Assembly (NCBI RefSeq): GCF_001556515.1
Contig: NZ_LSJA01000276.1
Location: forward strand, 1 to 57,258
Source of the DNA: Caulobacter sp. CCH9-E1
GTDB lineage: Bacteria; Pseudomonadota; Alphaproteobacteria; Caulobacterales; Caulobacteraceae
Direction: 5' to 3'
Length of the DNA: 57,258 bases
Shown: positions 40,823 through 49,046 of the stretch, piece by piece
How positions within the stretch are numbered: the stretch's first letter is position 1
How the letters are laid out: each line of letters starts with the position of its first letter
Program-made: the position numbers and the translations under genes
Notes under the pieces: model-generated
What the model saw: only the letters and a program-made list of their open reading frames with translations
The model's database searches: none
What the model was told of the DNA's origin: nothing

Positions 40823-42670
40823 TCAGAAACGCTTGCTGCTGGGCAGGCCAAGACCGGTGACGGTCTCGCCCTCCCGCCAGATCAACCCGTCCTTCTCGAA
40901 TTCCTCGAAGATGTTATCGACCGCCCGCGCCGTGACCTCGGCCCCCTCGGCCGCCAGGCGCTTGTGAACCTGCCCGACCGGCAGGTAGGTCCGGCTGATC
41001 AAGGGATAGATGGCGCTGCCGAGACGGTCGTAGAACGCGGCCTGCGGCGTTGAGCCGTGCCGGGTGTCGACGAAGCGGATCTGAGAGGCGCTCCGCGTAT
41101 AGGTCAGCTCCGGCGCGGTCTGGGGATCGGACCACGCCGCTTGCCAAGCCGCGATCCGCTGGCGCATCGGCTCATAGACCGTGTCCGGCAGCCGATGGGG
41201 GTTATGGAAGTCGAAGTAGTAGGCGATCTTTTCGGCGTCGATCGCCGTGGGATAGACCGCCGCATAGCGGGCGTCCGGACGAACTTGCGTCAGGCCCCAG
41301 CGCTCGGGCTGGCTGTGATAAGGGCTGAACCGGTCCATCCGGATCTCGCCGCAGTCATCCGGAGGCGGCAGATGACCGATACGCTCCATCAGTCCGAGGA
41401 GCTGCTGGTAGTCCTCTTCGGTCTCGCCGGGAAAACCATAGAGGACATTCCAGGCGACCTTGATCTGGTAGTAATGCGCCCATTTCAGGAAGCGTAGGTT
41501 GATGAACGAGGTGCTGCCCTTGCCCATCAGCTTCAGGATGCGCGTGTTCAGGCTTTCGATGCCTGGCTGGACCCAGACGAGGCCGCCATTGGCGAGCGCC
41601 TTGATCTGCTCTGGTTTGATGTTGGCTTTGGTCTCGTACCAGAAACCATAGTCGAGCTCGCGCCGCTCCAGGGCCCCGAAGACCTGATCGATATATCGAT
41701 GGTCAAGGATGTTATCGACAGCGAAGAAACTCCGCTGGCCGTGCCGGTCCGACAACTCGTCCAGCTCGGCGAGCACACGCGCTGGCGACTTGCTGCGATA
41801 GGCCATGCCCATCGCGTTGAGGCCGCAGAACGTGCAGTGCGACGTCTCCCCCCACCAGCATCCCCGGGCCGACTCGAAGGGGACCGAGATCCACTGCCCC
41901 TCGATCTCCCGCGGCGCGCCGTTTCGGATGATGGCCTGGAAGAAATCCCGATAGTCGGGAATGGGCGCCTCATCCATGGCCTCGACGGTCGGCGTCCGCG
42001 CCTGATCGGGGGCCGGCCCTCCCCGCCGATGGACCCCTGGCAACGGGCTGGTATCCACGTCGCCCGCGAGCTGGTCCAGGAGGAGCGGAAACACCCGCTC
42101 CGCCTCGCCCGCGACGACGATGTCGACACAGTCGACGGACCGCAGGAACTCCACGCCCATGCCGCCATCGAAATTGGCGCCGCCAAACAGGGTGATCAGC
42201 TCGGGTCGCCGGCGCTTGAGCGCGCGCGCGAGCGCCAAGGAGGCGCAGGTCTGCTCGAACATCGAGGTGAAGCCGACCGCGGTCAGCCCGGCCCAGAGAG
42301 GCTGATCAGCCAGGTCGTCGATAAACCGTGGGATGGTCTCGTTGCGCCAGGCCAGAAGCGCCGCCCGGTCCAGGCCCAATTCGGCTTCGATGCCGGCAAG
42401 GTCGCTCCGGTCGAGAAAGAGCGTCTCGTCCGGGGCGGCGTCGGCAAAGGCCGCGACGGAGAAGAGCCACTCGCCGAGCAGCCGGAACTGCTGGCGACAC
42501 AGGCGTTCATATCGCTCCCAGCCAAACAGGCCGGCGAATGCGAGGTTTCCGTACACCCCCTGCGCCCGCCAACCGCGATCGGCGGCCATCGCCGTGAGCA
42601 AGCCGATCTGAATGGACGGCAAGCGCGTCGATCCGAACGGCATGGAGACCAGCGCCAATTCACGCGTCAT
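40823..42670 (-). CDS. B12-binding radical SAM RiPP maturation C-methyltransferase
   Basis: A 615-residue enzyme. The N-terminal part (about 1-210) resembles a cobalamin-binding region (LFGGANFDGGMG, VAGEAERVFPLLL). The radical SAM cluster motif is C-x7-C-x2-C: Cys271, Cys279, Cys282 in CWWGETSHCTFCG, the pattern of the RiPP maturation radical SAM protein 1 family (TIGR03975), which methylates unactivated carbons in peptide natural products. ATG 42670 overlaps the P450 end by 11 bp and has GGAGG upstream. The C-terminal 100 residues may form a winged-helix-like domain (AVDNIFEEFEKDGLIWREGE). Confidence 0.92.
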   Translation of the reverse strand: MTRELALVSMPFGSTRLPSIQIGLLTAMAADRGWRAQGVYGNLAFAGLFGWERYERLCRQQFRLLGEWLFSVAAFADAAPDETLFLDRSDLAGIEAELGLDRAALLAWRNETIPRFIDDLADQPLWAGLTAVGFTSMFEQTCASLALARALKRRRPELITLFGGANFDGGMGVEFLRSVDCVDIVVAGEAERVFPLLLDQLAGDVDTSPLPGVHRRGGPAPDQARTPTVEAMDEAPIPDYRDFFQAIIRNGAPREIEGQWISVPFESARGCWWGETSHCTFCGLNAMGMAYRSKSPARVLAELDELSDRHGQRSFFAVDNILDHRYIDQVFGALERRELDYGFWYETKANIKPEQIKALANGGLVWVQPGIESLNTRILKLMGKGSTSFINLRFLKWAHYYQIKVAWNVLYGFPGETEEDYQQLLGLMERIGHLPPPDDCGEIRMDRFSPYHSQPERWGLTQVRPDARYAAVYPTAIDAEKIAYYFDFHNPHRLPDTVYEPMRQRIAAWQAAWSDPQTAPELTYTRSASQIRFVDTRHGSTPQAAFYDRLGSAIYPLISRTYLPVGQVHKRLAAEGAEVTARAVDNIFEEFEKDGLIWREGETVTGLGLPSSKRF

Positions 42671-43880
42671 GCGGCGCCTCCGCGAACGCCCGAGCCGTCG
42701 CGCCGGCGCCGCCTGTCGTCAGCGGCAGTGAGATCGGTCCGCGCAGCATCAGCGACGGCACGTACCTCGTGAGTCCGTTCAGCCGCCAGGGCGTCGGAAA
42801 GGCGGCGAGGCGGCGCAGGACGGCGCAAAGCTCGATCCGGGCGAGGGCCGCGCCGAGGCAGAGATGCGCGCCGTGGCCGAACGCAAGATGCCGGCCGGAC
42901 CGGCCGACAAGGAAACGGTCCGGCTCGGCGAAGACGCTGGGGTCTCGATTGGCCGCCGCCAGGGAGACCATCACGCGGTCGCCGGCCTCGATCTCGACGC
43001 CGCCCAGCCTGATCGCCTCGCGGGCCCGACGCGAGATGGTGGGAACCGGAGGGTCGAACCTGAGCCCCTCCTCCAAAAGGCTGGCGTTGGCCGCCTCGTC
43101 CCGCGACAGCAGCGACCAGGCCTCGGGACTTCCAGCCAGGTGGGCGAGAAGGTTCCCCGCGAGATTGGCGCTGGTGTCCTGGCCGCCAAACAACAGCAGG
43201 ATGGCGTCGGCCGCCGCGTTGTCCTCGCTCTCGGTCTGAGCCAGGGCGGAGAGGATATCCTCGCCTGGACAGCGCCTGCGGTCCTGGACCAGCGAGCGCA
43301 TCAGATCCCACAGGAAGACGACCTGCTCCTCGGCGCGGCGGTGCTCTTCCGCCGCCATGGGGTGACGCCCGACGAGCCGGCCCAGCACCGTGGTCAGTCC
43401 GCTAAGCCCTGGGCGCAGAGTGATCGGGACGCCGAGCAGGTCGCAGATGACATGCAAGGTCAGCGGTCGCGCGACCTCCGCCATGAAATCCCCGCCGCCC
43501 GTCGCGGCGAACGCCGTCAATCTCTCCTTGGCCAGGTCGTCGGCCAGCGGACCAGCCTTGGCCAGCGCCTTCGACAACGCCGCCCCAAGCGCCGCGCGGC
43601 GCGGGCGCTGAGGCGGCGGATCCATGAAGATGATCCAGTTTCGGATCAGGCTGTTGAAAGCCTCGGCGTCGTCGCCGCCCGTCCTCATGGCGCTCAGGGC
43701 AGGGTGCGACAGGGCTTCGGCGACAAGGGCGTGCGAGGTGACAAACCACCCTTGCAGGGACCGGCAATAGACGACCGGCGCTGTCTCGCGCAGGCGCGCC
43801 AGGCACGGATAGGGATCACGATAGAGCGACTGGTCGGCCAGAGCGCGGTCCAGCAGATTTTCAGGCGCGGCGTCACGCAC
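42660..43880 (-). CDS. Cytochrome P450
   Basis: A 406-residue bacterial class I P450. The heme-thiolate motif FGHGAHLCLG has Cys341; the I-helix oxygen motif is GGQDTS (232-237) and the K-helix ExxR is Glu271-Arg274. The frame is open to 43958, but the GTG at 43880 (MRDAAPENLLDRAL) overlaps the stop of the upstream gene by 8 bp and gives a normal length. No ferredoxin gene is adjacent. It probably oxidises the peptide product (hydroxylation or cross-linking). Confidence 0.92.
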   Translation of the reverse strand: MRDAAPENLLDRALADQSLYRDPYPCLARLRETAPVVYCRSLQGWFVTSHALVAEALSHPALSAMRTGGDDAEAFNSLIRNWIIFMDPPPQRPRRAALGAALSKALAKAGPLADDLAKERLTAFAATGGGDFMAEVARPLTLHVICDLLGVPITLRPGLSGLTTVLGRLVGRHPMAAEEHRRAEEQVVFLWDLMRSLVQDRRRCPGEDILSALAQTESEDNAAADAILLLFGGQDTSANLAGNLLAHLAGSPEAWSLLSRDEAANASLLEEGLRFDPPVPTISRRAREAIRLGGVEIEAGDRVMVSLAAANRDPSVFAEPDRFLVGRSGRHLAFGHGAHLCLGAALARIELCAVLRRLAAFPTPWRLNGLTRYVPSLMLRGPISLPLTTGGAGATARAFAEAPHDA

Positions 43881-46134
43881 GGGCGAAGCTCTCAGCCAGG
43901 AACGGTTCGACCTTCGGGTCAAGATCGAGCGTGATGAATCCCAGGCGCTCCATGTCACGCAGGTCCGAAAGGGGCAGACCGAGCTTGGCCGCCGGGCGCG
44001 CGCCGCCGCTGTCCTGCAAGGTCCGCAGGGCGGCGACCCAGTCGGCCCGCGCCGGCGCTGGCGGGCGCTGACGCCGGAAGCTCACCTGGTCGGGTTCGAT
44101 CTCCGCGACGCCGGGGCCGATCGCCGCGATCAGGAAACCGTCCAGCCTGGGCGGCAGCGGGGCTTCCGCTTCTGGCGTCACCAGCCTCCCCACGCCGAGA
44201 CGCAAGGCCGCCGCCGCCAGCTGCGCCAGGTCGAGCGGCGCTCCCCGCCCGCCCTGGTCGTCGATCACCACCGACCAAGGCCCTTCCGCCAGAAGTCTGC
44301 GCGCGGAAGGGGGCGCCAGCTGAATCAGGCAGCGACCGAACAGTCGGCGCAGATCGTCGAGGTCTCGCAGTTGAGGGCGCAAAGGGCCAAGGCGACCGCG
44401 CGCTAGGTCTATCCCGGGCACGAGAAACAGCCCCACCCCGCCCGCCATCAGCCCCCGCCCCTTTTCCGACAGCTCGGCGCCGGCGAGGTCCGCGGGATCG
44501 CTCGCGGGTCGACGAACCGCCGCCAAGCGTTCCGCCAAAGCGTCGATCTCGGGCCCGTCGGCGCACGGCGCGGCGCCATCCATCAAGGCGCGAAGGCGTT
44601 CGCCCAGACTGGCCGCCACCTCCGATAGGGCGTAGCTCGCGGACATCGGCCAGGGGCGAGCGAGCAGGCCGGCGATGGTGCGCGACGCCAGGGCTTCCGG
44701 TATCGGCTCGGCGAGAAACAAGGCCGTGCACGCCAGGGCGTGCGCCAAGGCCCCCGGCCGGTCACCTTCCATCTCCGCCATGCGCGAAAGGTTATGGGCG
44801 GTGTAGATCGCGTCGTTGCTGGTCCGGGTTCCGGCGTTGGCCCGCTCGGCCAAGGCCAGATAGCGCCGGGCTGGACCGGGCTCCTTCTTCAGGCGATAGA
44901 GCCGATGCAGGTTGATGGCGTTGATGTATTCGAGCGCCCATCGGCGCGGATGTTGCCGCGCAAGCGCCTGCTCGATCTCCAATTCGATAGCCTCGGCGGC
45001 GGCCAGATCGCCAAGGCGGGCGCGGGCCAGGGCGGAGATGTTCAGGACGTAGAGGTTTTCGGCCCGCTCCTCATGACTCGAAAATCGCGACCGGGCCTCC
45101 GCGAACAGTCGGTCGGCCTCGGAAGGCGCTCCCGTCATGACCTTGCCCCAGCCCTGAGTGAGAGTCAGGAAGCCGACCAGATCGTCGGGACAGTCCGGCG
45201 GCGCGGCTTCCGCCGCGGCCTCCGCGAAGCGCAGTCTGCCGATCCGCACCCCCTGCAGGCGGGCCAGCCAGGCCGCGCGCTGCGCCGGCGTCTTCGCCGC
45301 GGCCGCCAGCCTTTCCAGGCGAGCGATCGCCAGATCGGTATGTCCCTCGCGAAAAAGGAGCTCCGCCTCGCTGGCCAAGACGGCGGGCCGCACCAGCTCG
45401 AAGGCCCCATGGAGCTGGGCGTAACCTGAAAGCCATGGCAGGCGGGCGGCCCGGATCGCCAGCCAGTCATAGTCGGTTTTGCTGACGCTGTCGGGCCTGC
45501 GCCGAAGGGCTGGCGGCGCCGCCCAGACGCCTGGCCGCAGAGCCACGAGTCCGGCGGGCGTCGCGCCCAGCGCGGCCAAGGTTTCAGCCGAGATCAATCC
45601 GGGCGCGAGCGCCACCACCGGATCAAGCGCCCCCGGCTCGGGCTCGCCTGGCGGGTCCGAGACAAGCCCGACTCTTTCCGACCCGATCTCCTCGGATAGA
45701 AAGCTGAGGAACGCCTCGTCCGCGGGGTTCCAGGCCAGCCCCGGCAGGGGCGGAATGATCGCGACCGAACCCCGGATCAGCGGCGCCAAGCGGCGCGCCA
45801 ACGTCCAGGCGGCGCGGATCGCCGGATCACCCCCAGCTTCGAAATCGACGCCCCAGTCCGCCGTGTCGGCGAAGTCGACGCCGGGCGATAGAGACACGGC
45901 TGGCGCGCACTCGGAAAGCTCCAGATCCACGCCCAGCTGCGTCGCGAGATCACGCGGCGCCTGCCAAGGCAGATAACCCGTTAAAGTTGCGTCCACGATC
46001 AGGGGCGCGACGCCTTCCCAGTACAATTCCTTGGCCCCAAGCGGAAGAATCTCTCTCCATACGTGCGCTGGCGATCGAGGCGGCGCGAGCGCGGATTTTG
46101 ACACATCCCCGTCGTCGTGAAGCCGCGAGATCAT
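43873..46134 (-). CDS. Unrecognised large protein of the RiPP cluster, TPR-like middle
   Basis: A 753-residue protein that I cannot assign. ATG 46134 has AGGGA 8 bases upstream; frames further up lack support. Three regions are visible: an N-terminal part (to about 230) with the segment LPPLPGLAWNPADEAF of possible Rossmann-like or radical-SAM-partner character, a middle (about 230-510) of helical repeats like TPRs (ELLFREGHTDLAIARLERLA, ARLGDLAAAEAIELEIEQAL), and a C-terminal part rich in Leu/Arg/Pro ending in FLAESFARA. No P-loop, metal site or signal peptide is evident. It is the first gene of the minus-strand arm and divergent from the precursor, so it may hold leader, substrate or enzyme complexes together (inference). 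Confidence 0.75.
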   Translation of the reverse strand: MISRLHDDGDVSKSALAPPRSPAHVWREILPLGAKELYWEGVAPLIVDATLTGYLPWQAPRDLATQLGVDLELSECAPAVSLSPGVDFADTADWGVDFEAGGDPAIRAAWTLARRLAPLIRGSVAIIPPLPGLAWNPADEAFLSFLSEEIGSERVGLVSDPPGEPEPGALDPVVALAPGLISAETLAALGATPAGLVALRPGVWAAPPALRRRPDSVSKTDYDWLAIRAARLPWLSGYAQLHGAFELVRPAVLASEAELLFREGHTDLAIARLERLAAAAKTPAQRAAWLARLQGVRIGRLRFAEAAAEAAPPDCPDDLVGFLTLTQGWGKVMTGAPSEADRLFAEARSRFSSHEERAENLYVLNISALARARLGDLAAAEAIELEIEQALARQHPRRWALEYINAINLHRLYRLKKEPGPARRYLALAERANAGTRTSNDAIYTAHNLSRMAEMEGDRPGALAHALACTALFLAEPIPEALASRTIAGLLARPWPMSASYALSEVAASLGERLRALMDGAAPCADGPEIDALAERLAAVRRPASDPADLAGAELSEKGRGLMAGGVGLFLVPGIDLARGRLGPLRPQLRDLDDLRRLFGRCLIQLAPPSARRLLAEGPWSVVIDDQGGRGAPLDLAQLAAAALRLGVGRLVTPEAEAPLPPRLDGFLIAAIGPGVAEIEPDQVSFRRQRPPAPARADWVAALRTLQDSGGARPAAKLGLPLSDLRDMERLGFITLDLDPKVEPFLAESFARA

Positions 46135-46214
46135 GGATATTTCCCTGAAAATACAGCCGTTTATCGAACTATCACTCTCTTGGGGCGAGTTGATCGCGCG
46201 TGATCGCATGCGGT

Positions 46215-46231
46215 CAACTTGGAGCAAGTTG
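46215..46231. promoter_or_regulatory. 17-bp interrupted palindrome in the RiPP divergent promoter
   Basis: CAACTTG-GAG-CAAGTTG has perfect 7-bp arms. It lies 81 bp before the TPR-like gene start and 97 bp before the precursor ATG, in the only shared control region of the cluster. An overlapping AGTTGA/TCAACT pair sits just to its left. It is the best operator candidate for a regulator encoded elsewhere. Confidence 0.5.
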
Positions 46232-46327
46232 CACCACCATAAGCAGTATTGCAAGATATAACCACCTAAGCTAGTTGTTGATAGCGCGAATAGACGCGCT
46301 CCACCCAACTCAACCTAGGAGATACCT

Positions 46328-46645
46328 ATGTCCGACTATATCGCCGAGTTCAAAGCGGCGGTGCCGAAGGCGATCGCCCAGGCTTGGAGTGATCCGCAGT
46401 TCGATTCCCTGCTGCTCAGCAATCCCAACAAGGCCTTCGCTTCCTTGGGCGTCGTGCTGCCTGACAACGTTCAGCTGCGTTTCGTGAAGACCGATGCGGC
46501 CGACGCCTCGAACTGGACGCTGGCCGAGAACGGCGGCAAGCACCTCATGACCATCCCTCTTCCGCCGGCTCCTGGCGGCGGCGTGACCGGCAGCGCCACC
46601 GCCGCCGGCGACTGCTCAAGCTCCAGCATCTGCTGCACCGCCTGA
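46328..46645 (+). CDS. RiPP precursor peptide, nitrile-hydratase-like leader
   Basis: A 105-residue precursor. TAGGAGATACCT precedes ATG 46328. Residues about 5-80 match the NHLP leader pattern: AIAQAWSDPQFDSLLLSNPN, LGVVLPDNVQLRFV, then TIPLPPAPGGG. The tail VTGSATAAGDCSSSSICCTA carries the likely core with eight heterocyclisable residues (Cys96, Ser97-100, Cys102, Cys103, Thr104). The next gene is a YcaO cyclodehydratase, so conversion to thiazol(in)es and oxazol(in)es is expected. The cleavage site could be after the GGG (residue 85) or after AAG (94); this cannot be fixed from sequence. Only one copy is seen. Confidence 0.93.
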   Translation: MSDYIAEFKAAVPKAIAQAWSDPQFDSLLLSNPNKAFASLGVVLPDNVQLRFVKTDAADASNWTLAENGGKHLMTIPLPPAPGGGVTGSATAAGDCSSSSICCTA

Positions 46646-46655
46646 ATTCCTCGGC

Positions 46656-46690
46656 TCGGCCCGGCCGTCCGTTTGCGCCGACCGGGCCGA
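46656..46690 (+). terminator. Stem-loop between precursor and YcaO gene (possible attenuator)
   Basis: TCGGCCCGG (46656-46664) pairs perfectly with CCGGGCCGA (46682-46690) around a 17-nt loop, 10 bp after the precursor stop. There is no T-run, so it is more likely a partial terminator or mRNA stabiliser than a full stop. Confidence 0.5.
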
Positions 46691-46727
46691 CGCTCTGCCC
46701 CTATTCCTTGCGGCGAACGAGTTGACG

Positions 46728-49019
46728 ATGATCGATCAAACTGTGGCGAGACCTCGCTTTCGCGAGGAGTTCAAAGTTCAACAGTGCGATGGCCAGGGCG
46801 TCTTTCTCTATACGGAGGACGACTTCGCCATCCTGACCGGTCACGCCTTCGAGGCCGTCGCAAACCGATTGGACGGAACCCGAACCGCCGAACAATTGGC
46901 GCTGGACCTGGAAGGCGTCCTCGACCCTTCGCAAGTTTACTATGTGCTGATGCAGTTGCAGGCCAAGGGGTACTTGGTCGACGCGCCCCAGGCGGTGATG
47001 CCCAAGGCGGAGGCGGCGTACTGGCGCCTCAGCGGCTTCGATCCGGCCGAGGCTCGGAAATCACTGGCCGGGCGCCGCGTTCAGATTCACGCGCTGAACG
47101 GCGCCAACGAGACGGATGCGTCCATCTTGAAAGGCCTTCTGGCCGGATATGGCGTCAGCCTGGCCTCCAGCGAGGCGACCGACGACGCCGATCTGACCGT
47201 CGTCCTGACCGACAACTATCTCAACCCAGCGCTCTCCCGCTTCAACGCGGCGACCATAGCCGGAGGCAAGCCGTGGCTGCTGGCCCGCCCGGTCGGCATC
47301 CAGAGCTGGCTCGGCCCCTATTTCGACGGCCAGAACGCCTGCTGGAGCTGTCTCGCGCAGCGGCTCCGCGGACATCGGATGGTCGAGACGTTCCTGGAGA
47401 ACAAGCTGAATCTGGACGGACCGCCGAGTGCGGCCTTCGCCTCGACGCCGGCCACCCGGGCCACGGCGCTGGCGCTGCTCGCCGAGGAGATCGCGCGCAG
47501 CCTAGCCGGCGCGCCGCGCATGAAGAACAAGGTGGTCAGCTTCGATCACAACGCCATGACGACGGCGGAACACGTCCTAGTGCGCCGCCCGCAGTGCCCT
47601 GATTGCGGGGATTCCAGCATCAAGGACGGGACGGTCATCGCGCTCGAGCCCTGCGCTCGCACCTTTACGGCCGAGGCCGGACATCGCTCGATATCGCCGG
47701 AAGAGACCGTCCGGCGTTTTCAACACCACGTCAGCCCGATCACCGGCGTGATCCGGGAGCTCACATCGCTTCGCCAAGAGGGCGACGACGTCAAATGCAT
47801 CTACGGCGCCGGCCACAACTTCGCGATGATGATCGAAGACGTGTCCTTCCTCCGCGCCACGCTCCGCATGGGGTCGGGCGGCAAGGGCAAGACAGACACC
47901 CAGGCCAAGGCCAGCGCGATCGGCGAGTCGCTCGAACGCTATTCCGGCCTCTTCCAGGGCGATGAACCGCGCCGTCTGGGCCGCATGGTCGACATCGGCG
48001 AGTCGGCCATCCATCCCAACGACTACCTGCTGTTCAGCGACAATCAGTTCCGCAATCGCATCGATTGGAACCGGGAGCATGACCGCTACCAATATGTGCC
48101 GGAACCCTTCGACCCCGAACGGCCGGTGGAGTGGACGCCGCTGTGGTCGCTGACGCAACAGCGCTTTCGCCACCTGCCGACGGCTTGCTGCTATTACGGA
48201 TACAGCCACCACAGCCTGCCACGCGACCAGAAGATATGGGCGGCCTTCTCGCATGCGGATTCAAACGGCTGCGCGGCGGGAAACACGCGCGAGGAAGCGA
48301 TCCTGCAGGGACTTTTCGAACTGGCCGAGCGCGATAGCGTCGCCTGCTGGTGGTACACGCGCTGCCAGCGCCCCGCGGTCGATCTATCGGGCTTCGAGGA
48401 GCCGTATTTCGACCGGATCCAGGCTCACTATCGCGCCATGGGCCGCAAGATCTGGGTTATCGACGTCACCAACGACACCGGCATCCCGACCTTCGTCGCC
48501 GTATCCTGCCGAGAGGACTCGGCGCACCAGGAGATCATCTGGGGCTGCGGGGCCCATCTTGAAGCGCGCATCGCCATCCTTCGCGCCCTGACCGAGGCCA
48601 ATCAGTTCCTAGCGGCGTTCGATCGGTTCACGACCGACGGCGACCGCTACATCGGGTTCGATCCCGAAGCCGTGCGTTGGTTCCAGACGGCCCATATGGA
48701 TGACCAGCGCCACCTGGCGCCCAATCCCGACCTTCCGGCCCGCCAGGCCCGGGACTACGCCAGCGCCCCGGCGGGCGACCTGACGGAAGAACTGCGGGAC
48801 TGCATCGGTCGCCTCGAAAGACTGGGATTGGAAGTGCTCGTCCTGGATCAGACCCGGGCCGACGTCCAACTGCCGGTCGTGCGCGTCGTCGTTCCCGGCC
48901 TCAGGCACTTCTTCGCCCGCTTCGCGCCGGGGCGGCTGTACGACGTTCCCCATGCGCTCGGTTGGGCTCCGACCCAACTGTCGGAAAGCCAGCTCAATCC
49001 GATCCCGGTCTTCTTCTAG
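46728..49019 (+). CDS. Fused leader-binding and YcaO cyclodehydratase (azoline-forming)
   Basis: A 763-residue TOMM/LAP cyclodehydratase. Residues about 10-90 look like a leader recognition (RRE, winged-helix) domain (FAILTGHAFEAVANRLDGTR). Residues about 100-300 are E1/ThiF-like with a structural zinc site Cys205/Cys208 (CWSC) and Cys290/Cys293 (CPDC). The YcaO domain (about 325-763) has the ATP/Mg motifs AIGESLERYSG and QGLFELAERD, and ends NPIPVFF, a proline-rich tail like that of active YcaO enzymes. ATG 46728 is chosen; a TTG two codons earlier is possible. It should convert Cys/Ser/Thr of the core to azolines with ATP. Confidence 0.93.
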   Translation: MIDQTVARPRFREEFKVQQCDGQGVFLYTEDDFAILTGHAFEAVANRLDGTRTAEQLALDLEGVLDPSQVYYVLMQLQAKGYLVDAPQAVMPKAEAAYWRLSGFDPAEARKSLAGRRVQIHALNGANETDASILKGLLAGYGVSLASSEATDDADLTVVLTDNYLNPALSRFNAATIAGGKPWLLARPVGIQSWLGPYFDGQNACWSCLAQRLRGHRMVETFLENKLNLDGPPSAAFASTPATRATALALLAEEIARSLAGAPRMKNKVVSFDHNAMTTAEHVLVRRPQCPDCGDSSIKDGTVIALEPCARTFTAEAGHRSISPEETVRRFQHHVSPITGVIRELTSLRQEGDDVKCIYGAGHNFAMMIEDVSFLRATLRMGSGGKGKTDTQAKASAIGESLERYSGLFQGDEPRRLGRMVDIGESAIHPNDYLLFSDNQFRNRIDWNREHDRYQYVPEPFDPERPVEWTPLWSLTQQRFRHLPTACCYYGYSHHSLPRDQKIWAAFSHADSNGCAAGNTREEAILQGLFELAERDSVACWWYTRCQRPAVDLSGFEEPYFDRIQAHYRAMGRKIWVIDVTNDTGIPTFVAVSCREDSAHQEIIWGCGAHLEARIAILRALTEANQFLAAFDRFTTDGDRYIGFDPEAVRWFQTAHMDDQRHLAPNPDLPARQARDYASAPAGDLTEELRDCIGRLERLGLEVLVLDQTRADVQLPVVRVVVPGLRHFFARFAPGRLYDVPHALGWAPTQLSESQLNPIPVFF

Positions 49020-49046
49020 ACGTCGCGCCTTTTCCAGGATCAGGTC

